Shown here piece after piece: positions 1 through 9,357 of a stretch of DNA of 64,000 nt. Below the pieces are notes generated by a model. It was given only the letters and a program-made list of their open reading frames with translations. It was not told the DNA's origin and searched no databases. This stretch comes from an uncultured Desulfobacter sp. (lineage in GTDB: Bacteria; Desulfobacterota; Desulfobacteria; Desulfobacterales; Desulfobacteraceae), in contig NZ_OY762929.1 of assembly GCF_963666675.1 (NCBI RefSeq), positions 1,302,001-1,366,000 of the forward strand, in the 5' to 3' direction. The position numbers and the translations under genes are program-made. Position 1 is the first letter of the stretch. Each line of letters starts with the position of its first letter.

Positions 1-2
1 GT

Positions 3-593
3 TATTTAAGTATTCGCCCCATTCTTGTCCCTGTAAATATTCTGGATGATGCCAAGGTGGCCCGGAATACGGACAGGCGTTGTTATTTTTGTAAACGATT
101 TCTATTTTCCAAAGTTGCAGCTGTGGCAAAGGAACGCGGGGTGGGCATCTTGCTTCACGGCGCAAATATGGACGATTTGCAGGAAATTCGGCCGGGCATG
201 GAAGCGGCTCGGGAGTTGGGGTTTAGATCGCCTTTGGTGGAGGCAGGGTTTACAAAAGAGCAGATACGGACATGCTCGAAGGCGCTGGGTCTTGAAACCT
301 GGAATTTGCCTGCCCAATCCTGTTTGGCCACCCGTATCCCCCAGGGGGATATCATCACCAAAGAAAAATTAAAAAGGGTTGAACTGGCCGAAGCCTGCCT
401 CCATGGATTGGGGATTGGCCAAGTGCGGGTGCGATGTCATGGGGATTTAGCCCGAATTGAAGCAGATCCTGATGCGTTACAAGATTTTGTGCATCCGAAG
501 CTAAGGCAAAAAGTGGTCCAGGGGGTTAAACGTGCGGGATTTCATTTCGTATCCCTTGATCTGGAAGGTTATGGGGCGGCGTCCAGGGTGTAG
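3..593 (+). CDS. larE: LarE-type ATP-dependent sulfur transferase, 3' part
   Basis: This is the C-terminal part of a LarE protein; the reading frame is open to the left edge, so the start and the N-terminal PP-loop lie outside the window. In the family, LarE donates its own cysteine sulfur to build the nickel-pincer cofactor of lactate racemase and related enzymes. Visible family features are the RCYFCK motif near the left edge and CLATRIP followed by a Lys-rich helix in the middle. Relatives outside lactate metabolism exist, so the exact acceptor is inferred. It is convergent with ndk, with a shared hairpin between them. Confidence 0.82.
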   Translation, partial: YLSIRPILVPVNILDDAKVARNTDRRCYFCKRFLFSKVAAVAKERGVGILLHGANMDDLQEIRPGMEAARELGFRSPLVEAGFTKEQIRTCSKALGLETWNLPAQSCLATRIPQGDIITKEKLKRVELAEACLHGLGIGQVRVRCHGDLARIEADPDALQDFVHPKLRQKVVQGVKRAGFHFVSLDLEGYGAASRV

Positions 594-606
594 GACTGCA
601 TCGAAT

Positions 607-637
607 CATCCCCGGCGGTACTGATCTGCCGGGGATG
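607..637. terminator. Bidirectional hairpin between larE and ndk
   Basis: A ten-base-pair stem (CATCCCCGGC with its complement) closes a short loop between the convergent larE and ndk stop codons. There is no long T-run on either side, so termination efficiency is uncertain. Confidence 0.5.
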
Positions 638-654
638 ACGTGTTTCAAGCGGGT

Positions 655-1074
655 CTAACGGGTATGCAGTTCCAGGTCGTTGAAAAAATAACCTATTTCA
701 AATGCGGCAGTTTCCGGGGCATCAGAACCGTGGACAACATTTTTTTCAATGTCCGTGGCATAGTCTTTGCGGATGGTGCCTTCTTCTGCTTCTTTGAAGT
801 TTGTGGCGCCCATTAATTTTCTATTTTTTGCGATAACATCTTCGCCTTCAAGCACCATTACAACAATGGGGCCTGATGTCATGAAATCGGTCAGGCTGTC
901 GAAAAAAGGACGTTCCTTGTGAACAGCATAAAATCCCTGGGCCTGGGTTTTGCTCAGGTGGATCATTTTCATGGCCGCGATTTTAATGCCGTTGGTTTCA
1001 AAACGTTTGATGACTTCGCCAATGACGTTTTTTTCTACACCGTCAGGCTTGATAATGGATAAGGTTCTCTCCAC
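655..1074 (-). CDS. ndk: Nucleoside diphosphate kinase
   Basis: This 139-residue protein has the full length of the family. It transfers the gamma-phosphate of ATP to nucleoside diphosphates through a phosphohistidine. The protein begins with the typical RTLSIIKPDGV strand, and the active-site histidine is in NVVHGSD near residue 115. A GGAGAG-like site a few bases before the ATG supports the start. It is transcribed alone, divergently from coaE. Confidence 0.97.
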   Translation of the reverse strand: MERTLSIIKPDGVEKNVIGEVIKRFETNGIKIAAMKMIHLSKTQAQGFYAVHKERPFFDSLTDFMTSGPIVVMVLEGEDVIAKNRKLMGATNFKEAEEGTIRKDYATDIEKNVVHGSDAPETAAFEIGYFFNDLELHTR

Positions 1075-1224
1075 GTAAATTCCCCTTCTATGATTTAAGT
1101 AATAATAAAGCCAATGGTTGATTTAACGGGCTTGATAAATATCACAGGAACGTATTATAAGTCAAATATCGATAAATGTTGGAAATTGATGAGTAAAGAT
1201 AATCTAAATCAACGATGGGGCACA

Positions 1225-1839
1225 ATGCTTAAAATTGGTGTAACCGGGTCTGCGGGATCAGGGAAAAGTCTTGTGTGTGAGGGGTTTCGGCGTATCGGTT
1301 TGGTTACGCTGGATTGTGATAAAATTGCAAAGCAAGTGGTGGCGCCGGGTCAGGCCGCATATGATCTGGTGGTCAAGGCGTTTGGGTCTAAGATTATAGC
1401 GGCGGACGGCACCTTGGATCGCCCGGAGCTGCGACGTATGATTGTTGCTGCAAAAGAGAACCGGGAAAAGCTTGAATCTATATTGCATCCTATAATTATC
1501 AATGAAACGGTTCGGCAGATGGATGACGCTGTCAATTCACAGCAAATGTCTTGTGCTGTTGAGGTCCCTCTTTTGTTTGAGCTTGGCATGGCGCATCTTT
1601 TTGATCTGGTTGTGGTGGTGACGGCTGCGGATCGTACGCTTGTTGACCGGATCTCCTGTCGGGACGGTGTGGATCGTGAAAGCGCCCAAAAGCTTTTGGA
1701 TATTCAGATGCCCCAGTCCGAAAAGGTCCGAATGGCTGACTATATCATTGAAAATAGTGGCGAGCCGGAAACTGTTTTTGCATCAGTGGAAGTTTTGTAT
1801 CGAAAACTTGTCAATCAGCGCTTGACAAAAAAATCATAA
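1225..1839 (+). CDS. coaE: Dephospho-CoA kinase
   Basis: CoaE phosphorylates the ribose 3'-OH of dephospho-CoA, the last step of coenzyme A synthesis. The P-loop GSAGSGKS is at residues 8-15, and the LID/CoA-binding region with DRISCRDGVD follows in the C-terminal half. The frame stays open upstream, to an ATG at 1114. The ATG at 1225 was chosen because it puts the strand before the P-loop at the N-terminus and gives 204 residues, the usual size. About 160 bp separate it from rho. Confidence 0.93.
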   Translation: MLKIGVTGSAGSGKSLVCEGFRRIGLVTLDCDKIAKQVVAPGQAAYDLVVKAFGSKIIAADGTLDRPELRRMIVAAKENREKLESILHPIIINETVRQMDDAVNSQQMSCAVEVPLLFELGMAHLFDLVVVVTAADRTLVDRISCRDGVDRESAQKLLDIQMPQSEKVRMADYIIENSGEPETVFASVEVLYRKLVNQRLTKKS

Positions 1840-2000
1840 TATCTTAATAAATTTTTTATTACTTACGTTTCACATTATTAGTCTTTTTTTTCCGCAAGGC
1901 CATAATTGGCCTCCAGATAGTCAAAAAGACATCCCCAAAAAAAATTACATTGTGAATTCATATACTTTAACCAAACGGATGGATCAGACCAGGAGATTGC

Positions 2001-3248
2001 ATGAATCTTGTAGAACTCAATAAGATGAAAATCAGTGAGCTGACCAAGCTTGCCAAAAAATACAATATTCAGGGTATTGGCGGCCTTAAGAAGCAGGAAC
2101 TGATTTTTGCCTTGCTCCAGGCTAATATTGAAGAAAGCGGCCAGATTTACGGTGAGGGCACCTTGGAAATCCTTCCGGACGGGTTTGGTTTTCTAAGGGC
2201 GCCTGGGTACAACTATCTGCCTGGTCCCGACGATATTTATGTCTCTCCCTCCCAGATTCGACGGTTTAATCTGCGCACCGGAGATACCATTTCCGGGCAG
2301 GTTCGGCAGCCAAAGGATTCCGAGCGGTATTTTGCATTGCTGAAGGTGGAGGCCGTGAATTTCATGAATCCTGAAATGGCGGCTGAGACCATTTTGTTTG
2401 ACAATCTTTTGCCGTTATATCCGGAACGTAAAATGAATCTTGAGGCTGAGCCTGATAACTATTCCACGCGGGTTATTGATCTGATGTCTCCCATTGGATT
2501 CGGCCAGCGCGGTCTTATCGTGTCGCCGCCTAAGGCCGGTAAAACCATGCTGCTCCAGAATATTGCCAATTCTATGATCCAGGCCCATAAAAACATTGTT
2601 CCCATGATTCTGCTCATAGATGAACGCCCTGAAGAGGTGACGGATATGGCACGTTCCGTCGATGCCGAAGTCATCTCCTCTACCTTTGATGAGCCTGCCG
2701 AGCGTCATGTGCAGGTGGCTGAGATGGTCATTGAAAAAGCCAAAAGAATCGTGGAGCAGGGACATGATGTGGTGATCCTCTTAGATAGTATAACGCGCCT
2801 TGCAAGGGCCTACAACGCCGTGATGCCGCCTTCGGGGAAAATTTTGTCCGGTGGCGTGGACTCCAATGCCCTTGATCGTCCAAAGCGGTTTTTTGGTGCG
2901 GCGCGAAACATAGAGGAGGGGGGGAGCTTGACAATTATTGCCACCGCCCTTGTTGATACGGGCTCCAGGATGGACGAAGTTATTTTTGAGGAGTTCAAGG
3001 GCACGGGTAATATGGAGCTTGTGCTTGATCGAAAGTTGGCGGACAAGCGTGTGTTCCCCGCCATTGATATGAACCGTTCGGGTACCCGAAAAGAGGAATT
3101 GCTCCTTGATCCGGAAGTCTTGAATCGCGTCTGGATTTTAAGAAAATTGCTCTCAAGTTTAAATTCTGTGGACGCAATGCAGTTTTTACTTGAAAAAATG
3201 AACGGAACAAAGGATAATAAAGAGTTTCTTGAGATGATGAATTCATAG
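2001..3248 (+). CDS. rho: Transcription termination factor Rho
   Basis: Rho is a hexameric RNA-dependent ATPase that ends transcription of untranslated RNA. The 415 residues comprise an N-terminal Rho_N helical domain (about 1-45), an RNA-binding OB fold (about 50-125) and the RecA-like motor. Walker A is SPPKAGKTML near residue 175, and Walker B is VVILLDSITRLAR near residue 255. An AGGAG site precedes the ATG. The protein has no large N-terminal insertion of the kind seen in Actinobacteria. The next gene, rpmE, follows after 70 bp. Confidence 0.98.
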   Translation: MNLVELNKMKISELTKLAKKYNIQGIGGLKKQELIFALLQANIEESGQIYGEGTLEILPDGFGFLRAPGYNYLPGPDDIYVSPSQIRRFNLRTGDTISGQVRQPKDSERYFALLKVEAVNFMNPEMAAETILFDNLLPLYPERKMNLEAEPDNYSTRVIDLMSPIGFGQRGLIVSPPKAGKTMLLQNIANSMIQAHKNIVPMILLIDERPEEVTDMARSVDAEVISSTFDEPAERHVQVAEMVIEKAKRIVEQGHDVVILLDSITRLARAYNAVMPPSGKILSGGVDSNALDRPKRFFGAARNIEEGGSLTIIATALVDTGSRMDEVIFEEFKGTGNMELVLDRKLADKRVFPAIDMNRSGTRKEELLLDPEVLNRVWILRKLLSSLNSVDAMQFLLEKMNGTKDNKEFLEMMNS

Positions 3249-3317
3249 CAAGAAGCTTTTTTATATTTAACCATTTACGGTCTTTTATAACGAAGGCTGC
3301 AAGGAGTGACGTGTAAG

Positions 3318-3536
3318 ATGAAAAAAGACATCCATCCGAACTACACAAAGACGACAGCATCCTGTGCCTGCGGCGCAACATTTGACATCAGTTCCACCAA
3401 AGAGAACATCAAGGTGGAAATTTGTTCCCAGTGCCATCCCTTTTTCACCGGCAAGCAGAAACTGGTTGACTCTGCCGGTCGTATTGATCGCTTTAAGAAA
3501 AAATATGCAGGGTTTGACGCAAGCAAACTGGTTTAG
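3318..3536 (+). CDS. rpmE: 50S ribosomal protein L31
   Basis: This 72-residue L31 begins with MKKDIHPNY, the family signature. It has cysteines in CACG and CSQCHP, so it is the zinc-binding C+ type. The frame also offers a GTG at 3306, but AAGGAG overlaps that codon, so the ATG at 3318 is preferred despite a slightly long spacing. The rho-rpmE-prfA-prmC order is common in proteobacteria. A strong terminator follows. Confidence 0.95.
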   Translation: MKKDIHPNYTKTTASCACGATFDISSTKENIKVEICSQCHPFFTGKQKLVDSAGRIDRFKKKYAGFDASKLV

Positions 3537-3557
3537 CTGTTTTATCGGTGCGTGTGT

Positions 3558-3587
3558 AAAAGGGGTCTTGAACAAAGACCCCTTTTT
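3558..3587 (+). terminator. Rho-independent terminator after rpmE
   Basis: The stem AAAAGGGGTCTT pairs with AAGACCCCTTTTT across a short loop and runs into T residues. It lies directly downstream of rpmE and 27 bp before prfA. Confidence 0.85.
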
Positions 3588-3613
3588 GAATTTTCATCCG
3601 GGACAATTTGACC

Positions 3614-4675
3614 ATGATTGAAAAATTAAAAGGTATTGAAGAACGATTTATAAAAATCGAGCATCTGCTCAGTGATCCGGACGTTATGGCGGATCAGAAA
3701 AAGTACCAGGCGTATCTAAAAGAACACGGTGAATTGAACAAAATTGTGCCGGTGTTTCGGGAATATGAGGGTGCAGAAGGAGAGCTTAAGGAGGCCAAGG
3801 ACCTTCTCAAGGACAGCGACCCCGACATCCGGGCCATGGCCAAGGAAGAGATCCCGGTGCTTGAATCCAGGATTGCAGAGCTGAACGATAAACTTAATGT
3901 CCTTTTGATGCCCAAAGATCCCAGAGATGATAAAAACGTTATTCTGGAAATCCGGGCCGGCACCGGCGGTGAAGAGGCTGGTATTTTTACCGGAGATCTT
4001 TTCCGCATGTACACAAGGTACGCAGAGTCCAAACACTGGAAGATTGAAATCATTGAGAAAAACGATTCGGCTGCCGGTGGGTTTAAGGAGGTGGTCTCCA
4101 TGGTGCAGGGCAAAGGCGCCTATTCCCAGTTTAAATATGAAAGTGGTATTCATCGGGTTCAGCGGGTCCCCGATACTGAAACCCAGGGGCGCGTTCACAC
4201 CTCGGCGGTAACTGTGGCGGTACTGCCCGAAGCCGAGGACGTGGATATTGACATCAATCCTGCGGATCTGAAAGTGGATGTGTTTCGTTCCTCCGGTCCT
4301 GGCGGCCAGTCTGTGAATACCACGGATTCCGCTGTGCGTATTACCCATATCCCCACAGGTGTTGTGGCCACCTGCCAGGATGAAAAATCCCAGCATAAAA
4401 ATAAGGCCAAGGCCATGAATGTTCTCAAATCCCGTATTCTGGACGCCAAGATCCAGGAAGAGGAAGCCAAGCGGGCTGCGGATCGGAAAGGGCAGGTGGG
4501 GACGGGTGATCGGTCCGGCCGTATTCGTACCTATAATTTCCCCCAAGGCCGGATGACCGATCATCGCATCGGCTTGACGCTGTATCGGTTGGACAGTGTT
4601 ATGGAAGGCGATATTCAGGAAATTATTGATGCCTTGAGAGCGCACAATCAGGCCCTTGCTCTGAAAGAAAATTAG
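3614..4675 (+). CDS. prfA: Peptide chain release factor 1
   Basis: RF1 recognises UAA and UAG in the ribosomal A site and triggers peptide release. The protein has 353 residues. The catalytic GGQ motif is in SGPGGQSVN near residue 230, and the codon-recognition loop lies about residues 180-195. The frame also has a TTG two codons upstream; the ATG at 3614 is preferred. The glutamine of GGQ is the substrate of the methylase encoded by the next gene, prmC, 17 bp downstream. Confidence 0.97.
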   Translation: MIEKLKGIEERFIKIEHLLSDPDVMADQKKYQAYLKEHGELNKIVPVFREYEGAEGELKEAKDLLKDSDPDIRAMAKEEIPVLESRIAELNDKLNVLLMPKDPRDDKNVILEIRAGTGGEEAGIFTGDLFRMYTRYAESKHWKIEIIEKNDSAAGGFKEVVSMVQGKGAYSQFKYESGIHRVQRVPDTETQGRVHTSAVTVAVLPEAEDVDIDINPADLKVDVFRSSGPGGQSVNTTDSAVRITHIPTGVVATCQDEKSQHKNKAKAMNVLKSRILDAKIQEEEAKRAADRKGQVGTGDRSGRIRTYNFPQGRMTDHRIGLTLYRLDSVMEGDIQEIIDALRAHNQALALKEN

Positions 4676-4692
4676 GTGTGGGGAATTAATCC

Positions 4693-5559
4693 ATGGATGT
4701 CTGGACCATAAAATCCATTCTTTCCTGGACAGACGGCTATTTTTCCCAGCACAATATTGACAGCCCCAGGCTAACAGCTGAAATTCTTTTGGCGCAAGTC
4801 CTGGGGCTGCGTCGTCTTGATCTCTATCTCCAGCATGACCGGCCCCTTGAGAAACAGGAACTCGCGGATTTTAAGGTTCTTATCCAGCGGCGGATTGCAA
4901 GGGAACCTGTGGCTTATATTACGGGCCGCAAGGGTTTTTTTAAGGATCAGTTTCAGGTTGCGCCGGGCGTGCTTATCCCCAGGCCGGATACGGAAACCCT
5001 TGTGGAGACCGCTGTGGGGATATTGTCGGAAATGGAAGCATGCGGAAGACAGGGTCAGGTGATAGAGCTTGGCGTTGGATCCGGTGCGGTGATTGTTTCC
5101 ATTGCCAATGCCTGTAAAAGCCATCGCTATTTCGGCAGTGATTTTTCCTGGGATGCGCTTTCAGTGGCCTGTGCCAATGTTAAGGCGTTTGCTCAAACCC
5201 CGGTGTCGTTATTTAGAGGTGATTGGCTTGCCGCGGTGGCACTGCAGCCGATGTTTGATTTGATTTTATCCAACCCGCCATACATTCCCAGTGCTGATAT
5301 TGAAACTTTAGAGCCCGAGGTGAAAGATCATGAGCCTCGTCAGGCATTGGATGGGGGGGCTGATGGCCTGGATGCCATTCGGTTGATTCTTGCCCAGGCC
5401 GGCGACAGGCTTTTACCTTCCGGGTGTCTGATTCTTGAGATTGGATACGATCAGAAACCATTGATCAAAAGCCTTGTCGAAGGCGTTTCCTGGGTGAGTG
5501 AATTGGATTTTGTCAAGGATCTTGCCGGGCATCATCGGTTGGCTGTTTTTAAAAAATAA
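4693..5559 (+). CDS. prmC: Release factor glutamine methyltransferase
   Basis: PrmC methylates the GGQ glutamine of RF1 and RF2 using S-adenosylmethionine. This 288-residue protein has an N-terminal helical domain (about 1-90) and a Rossmann methyltransferase domain. The SAM loop is ELGVGSGAV (about 120-128), and the catalytic NPPY motif is in SNPPYIP near residue 193. It sits directly after prfA, the standard pairing of enzyme and substrate. Confidence 0.96.
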   Translation: MDVWTIKSILSWTDGYFSQHNIDSPRLTAEILLAQVLGLRRLDLYLQHDRPLEKQELADFKVLIQRRIAREPVAYITGRKGFFKDQFQVAPGVLIPRPDTETLVETAVGILSEMEACGRQGQVIELGVGSGAVIVSIANACKSHRYFGSDFSWDALSVACANVKAFAQTPVSLFRGDWLAAVALQPMFDLILSNPPYIPSADIETLEPEVKDHEPRQALDGGADGLDAIRLILAQAGDRLLPSGCLILEIGYDQKPLIKSLVEGVSWVSELDFVKDLAGHHRLAVFKK

Positions 5560-5720
5560 ATTGATTGTTTCCCTGCTTTTTGATATAGAAGTTGGGATTT
5601 TGCTTTTGCAAACATAATAACGCACGTCTGCGGACCCGTGATCCGGTGCTTTTCCAAAAGTCGATTCCGGGGATGAAACAGGCGGATGGACATTAAAACC
5701 ATTGAAAAATTGGAGAAAAA

Positions 5721-6587
5721 ATGGCTTACATTACGATTAAAGAATTACTGGAAGCAGGGGTACATTTCGGGCATCAAACCAAACGCTGGAATCCCAAAAT
5801 GAAACGGTACATTTTTGGTGCCAGAAACGGTATTTACATTATCGATCTTCAGCAGACCGTTAAATTGTACAGACAGGCCCACGATTTTATTAAAAATATT
5901 GCTGCAAATGGTGGCGACGTGATGTTTGTGGGAACAAAAAAACAGGCGTCCGAGGCCATCTACGAAGAAGCCAACAGAGCCGAAAGCTATTACGTTGAAA
6001 ATCGCTGGTTAGGCGGCATGCTGACCAACTTCCAGACCATTAAAAACAATATCTCCCGCTTCCATTTTCTAAATTCCATTGAAAATGACGGCACCCTGGA
6101 AAACTATCCGAAAAAAGAGCAGGCAAAAATGCTCAAAGACAAGGCAAAACTGGAGTTTGCCATCGGCGGTATTTCCAACATGAAAAAATTGCCTGCCGCG
6201 TTGTTCATCATTGATTCCAAAAATGAGACCATTGCCGTAAAAGAGGCAAAACGCCTGGGGATTCCAATTGTTGCCGTGGTTGATACAAACTGTGATCCCG
6301 ACGATATCGATTATGTTATACCCGGCAATGATGATGCTATTCGTTCCATACGTCTGTTCGCCTCCCGGGTGGCCGATGCCGTAATCGAAGGCCGCCAGAT
6401 CTGGGAAGAACGCCAGCGTGCCCAATCCGATAAGGAAGACGGTGGCGGTAAATCTGCTGATTCGTTAAACGAACAAATTGGGGTTGAGGTCGTTTCTGAC
6501 GGTACCGACGGGCCAGTTATTGAAAAAATCAAAAGAAAGACCTCTGCGGAAACTTCAGAAGTCCAGGAGCCTGCCGCTGCTGAATAG
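5721..6587 (+). CDS. rpsB: 30S ribosomal protein S2
   Basis: S2 sits at the neck of the small subunit and is needed for S1 binding. The core (1-230) is typical, including HFGHQTKRWNPKMK near the start and GIPIVAVVDTNCDPD at about 180. A charged tail of about 55 residues makes it longer (288) than the usual 230-260. The 160-bp leader upstream is where S2 autoregulation would act, but no motif was assigned there. It heads the rpsB-tsf-pyrH-frr group. Confidence 0.97.
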   Translation: MAYITIKELLEAGVHFGHQTKRWNPKMKRYIFGARNGIYIIDLQQTVKLYRQAHDFIKNIAANGGDVMFVGTKKQASEAIYEEANRAESYYVENRWLGGMLTNFQTIKNNISRFHFLNSIENDGTLENYPKKEQAKMLKDKAKLEFAIGGISNMKKLPAALFIIDSKNETIAVKEAKRLGIPIVAVVDTNCDPDDIDYVIPGNDDAIRSIRLFASRVADAVIEGRQIWEERQRAQSDKEDGGGKSADSLNEQIGVEVVSDGTDGPVIEKIKRKTSAETSEVQEPAAAE

Positions 6588-6608
6588 CAGGGAAAACTTG
6601 ATGTCGTT

Positions 6609-6641
6609 GGTTTAAGATTGGGGTGCGCCCCATCTTAAACC
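6609..6641. terminator. Strong hairpin between rpsB and tsf
   Basis: GGTTTAAGAT pairs with ATCTTAAACC, with an additional GGGG/CCCC inner stem. The structure is strong, but no T-tract follows, so it may act as an attenuator or an RNA-stability element rather than a full stop between rpsB and tsf. Confidence 0.5.
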
Positions 6642-6728
6642 GGTGTAAAAGTAATTCAATAACTGAATAGTTATTTTATAAAAAGAAAATAGAGATTCTA
6701 AATATCTGATATAAAAGGAGCTTAAAAA

Positions 6729-7325
6729 ATGGCTGAAATTACTGCACAAATGGTAAAGGAGCTTCGTGAAGCCACCGGTTCGGGAATTATGGACTGCAAA
6801 AAAGTCCTGGCCGAGGCGGACGGGAATATGGATAAGGCGATTGAACTCTTGCGTAAAAAAGGCCTGGCCAAAGCCGCCAAGCGCGCAGGACGCTCCACCA
6901 GCGAGGGTATCGTTTACTCATATATCCATACCGGTGCAAAACTGGGTGTGCTTGTTGAAGTGAACTGCGAATCTGATTTTGTGGCAAAAACCGAAGATTT
7001 TGAAAATTTTGCCAAAGATATTGCCATGCACATTGCTGCTGCCAATCCGGCCGGACTGGTTCCCGAAGACGTGGACCAATCTGTTATTGAAAAAGAGCGT
7101 GAAATTTACCGTGCTCAGATGCTGGAAGAAGGAAAACCCGAAAATATCATTGATAAAATCGTGGACGGGAAGGTGGAAAAATTCTACAAGGAAGTCTGCC
7201 TGCTGAGCCAGCAATATATTAAAGATCCCCAGAAAACAATCGAAGATGTACTCAAGGAAACCATCGGAAAGATCGGCGAAAATATCCAGATTAAAAGATT
7301 TGCACGCTTTCAGATAGGAGACTAA
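6729..7325 (+). CDS. tsf: Elongation factor Ts
   Basis: EF-Ts exchanges GDP for GTP on EF-Tu. The N-terminal UBA-like domain begins MAEITAQMVKELREATGSG and contains the conserved MDCKKVL. The Tu-contact region LVEVNCESDFVAKT lies at about residues 75-90. At 198 residues it is the short single-core form rather than the roughly 280-residue enterobacterial form. AAAGGAG precedes the ATG. pyrH starts 4 bp after its stop. Confidence 0.97.
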   Translation: MAEITAQMVKELREATGSGIMDCKKVLAEADGNMDKAIELLRKKGLAKAAKRAGRSTSEGIVYSYIHTGAKLGVLVEVNCESDFVAKTEDFENFAKDIAMHIAAANPAGLVPEDVDQSVIEKEREIYRAQMLEEGKPENIIDKIVDGKVEKFYKEVCLLSQQYIKDPQKTIEDVLKETIGKIGENIQIKRFARFQIGD

Positions 7326-7329
7326 TCGC

Positions 7330-8052
7330 TTGGATACGAAACCTGAGTTTCAACGGGTTCTGATCAAGTTAAGTGGCGAAGCCCTGATGGGTAATCAGGG
7401 CTTCGGCATTACGCCCGAGATGATAAATTATGTGGCTGGCGAAGTGGCCAAGGTGTTTCATCTGGGTTTGGAAATTTCAATTGTTGTGGGGGGCGGCAAC
7501 ATCTTTCGTGGTGTGGCAGGATCCTCTGCCGGCATGGATCGGACGTCCGCCGACAATATGGGCATGCTTGCCACTGTGATTAACAGCCTGGCACTGTGTG
7601 ATGCCCTGGAAAAACATGATATTCCCACAAGGGTCCAGTCTGCCATCCGCATGGACAGGGTGGCGGAACCTTTTATTCGCAGACGTGCCATTCGTCATCT
7701 GGAAAAGGGCCGGGTGGTTATTTTTGCCGCCGGTACTGGTAACCCTTACTTTACAACGGACACGGCTGCTGTTCTTCGCGCCAACGAGGTCCGTGCCCAG
7801 ATCCTTTTTAAGGCCACCCAGGTGGACGGGGTGTATGACAAAGATCCCCATGTCCATGATGATGCCGTAATGTTTGATAAGCTCTCATATATGCGGGTCA
7901 TTGAAAAGCAGCTTCATGTTATGGATATGACGGCCATCTCCCTTGCCATGGAACACGATCTTCCCTTACAGGTGCTCAACCTGCACAAGGCCGACAATAT
8001 CTATAAGGCGGCCACAGGTGGGGGAATCGGTACACGGATTTATAATAAATAA
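7330..8052 (+). CDS. pyrH: UMP kinase
   Basis: PyrH phosphorylates UMP to UDP. The 240-residue amino-acid-kinase fold shows LIKLSGEALMG at the N-terminus, GGGNIFRG at about 55 and the TDTAAVLRANE segment at about 145. The start is a TTG, preceded by an AGGAG that overlaps the end of tsf. It is followed at once by frr. Confidence 0.96.
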   Translation: MDTKPEFQRVLIKLSGEALMGNQGFGITPEMINYVAGEVAKVFHLGLEISIVVGGGNIFRGVAGSSAGMDRTSADNMGMLATVINSLALCDALEKHDIPTRVQSAIRMDRVAEPFIRRRAIRHLEKGRVVIFAAGTGNPYFTTDTAAVLRANEVRAQILFKATQVDGVYDKDPHVHDDAVMFDKLSYMRVIEKQLHVMDMTAISLAMEHDLPLQVLNLHKADNIYKAATGGGIGTRIYNK

Positions 8053-8066
8053 AAGGACGTGTGAAT

Positions 8067-8624
8067 ATGATTAATGAGGTGCTTGAAGAAACCAAAGACC
8101 GCATGGGAAAATCCGAGAAAGCCTTTGAAACCGAACTTGGCAAAGTGCGCACCGGTAGAGCTTCCCAGTCCATGCTTGACAACGTCAGGGTTGACTACTA
8201 CGGCACACAGACCCCACTTCCCCAGATGGCCACCGTATCTGTTCCGGAAAGTCGTCTGCTCACGGTAAAACCGTGGGATGCTTCAGTGATCAATGAGGTG
8301 GAAAAAGCGATATTAAAAGCAAATATCGGCCTGACGCCTTCCAATGACGGTAAATTGATTCGCATCTCCATCCCGCCCTTGACCGAAGAGCGCAGAAAAG
8401 AGATTGTAAAAAGCGTGGGCAAAACCTGTGAAGAGTTCAAGGTGGCCGTCAGGAATATCCGGCGGGACGCCAACGAGATGCTCAAGGATTTGCAAAAAGA
8501 GGGTGATATCTCCGAAGACGACTGCTTCAAAGCCCAGAAGCAGGTCCAGGATCTCACCGACGTTTCCATTAAGAAACTGGATGACATTTTTGCCGTCAAG
8601 GAAAAAGAGATCCTTGAAGTATGA
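8067..8624 (+). CDS. frr: Ribosome recycling factor
   Basis: RRF works with EF-G to split post-termination ribosomes. The protein has 185 residues and the typical sequence ELGKVRTGRAS followed by YYGTQTPLPQ, with the long three-helix-bundle C-terminus. AAAAGGA lies upstream. A GTG at 8061 is an alternative start; ATG at 8067 is preferred. Its 3' end overlaps the probable start of uppS. Confidence 0.96.
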   Translation: MINEVLEETKDRMGKSEKAFETELGKVRTGRASQSMLDNVRVDYYGTQTPLPQMATVSVPESRLLTVKPWDASVINEVEKAILKANIGLTPSNDGKLIRISIPPLTEERRKEIVKSVGKTCEEFKVAVRNIRRDANEMLKDLQKEGDISEDDCFKAQKQVQDLTDVSIKKLDDIFAVKEKEILEV

Positions 8625-9357
8625 TCCGAATATTCAGGTGCCTGACGGACTAAATTTAGACCGGATTCCCGCCCATGTGGCTTTTATCATGGACGGGAAC
8701 GGGCGCTGGGCAAAAAAACGGCTGATGAACCGGGTAAAAGGCCATGAGCAGGGGGCCCAAACCGTTGAAGACGTTGTTATGGCGGCCAGGGAACTGGGCA
8801 TTGACGTGCTTACCTTGTATGCATTTTCCACGGAAAACTGGGCACGACCCAAGGCAGAGGTCAAGGCACTGATGCATCTGCTCAAACGGTTTCTCAAAAA
8901 TAAAACCCAAGATCTTCAAAACAAAAACATCCGGTTAAATATTTTAGGTCAGGTTGAACGGCTTCCCGACGATGTGAGAAAGCAGGCTGAGCAGGCCATG
9001 GCCGAGACACAGCATAACTCGGCCATGATTTTGAATCTGGCATTAAGCTACGGGGCCCGGGAAGAAATTACCATCGGGGTTCAGCGAATTGCGGATAAAA
9101 TTAAATCCGGCGCCCTGAATCCCGAAGATATTACGGATAAAACGGTTTCCGACCACCTCTATACAGCCGGCATGCCTGATCCGGATCTTATTGTCCGTAC
9201 ATCCGGCGAAGTCAGGCTTTCAAATTTTTTGATGTGGCAGGCTGCATATTCCGAACTGGTTTTTACCCCGACGCTTTGGCCTGATTTTTCCAAGCAGGAG
9301 TTCCATCAGATTTTAATTGATTACCAGCAGCGGGACAGACGCTTCGGAAAGGTATGA
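8614..9357 (+). CDS. uppS: Undecaprenyl diphosphate synthase
   Basis: UppS extends farnesyl diphosphate to C55 undecaprenyl diphosphate, the lipid carrier for peptidoglycan. The diagnostic FIMDGNGRWAKKR is near residue 25. The open frame extends far back inside frr, so the start must be chosen. TTG at 8614 gives 247 residues, the family length, and is preceded by AAAGAGA. This start overlaps the frr stop by 11 bp. The gene overlaps cdsA by four bases. Confidence 0.94.
   Translation: MKYDPNIQVPDGLNLDRIPAHVAFIMDGNGRWAKKRLMNRVKGHEQGAQTVEDVVMAARELGIDVLTLYAFSTENWARPKAEVKALMHLLKRFLKNKTQDLQNKNIRLNILGQVERLPDDVRKQAEQAMAETQHNSAMILNLALSYGAREEITIGVQRIADKIKSGALNPEDITDKTVSDHLYTAGMPDPDLIVRTSGEVRLSNFLMWQAAYSELVFTPTLWPDFSKQEFHQILIDYQQRDRRFGKV

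Noticed and set aside
3716..4645. A 309-codon leftward frame inside prfA
   Set aside because: It is antisense to a fully conserved RF1; nothing in it resembles a protein family.
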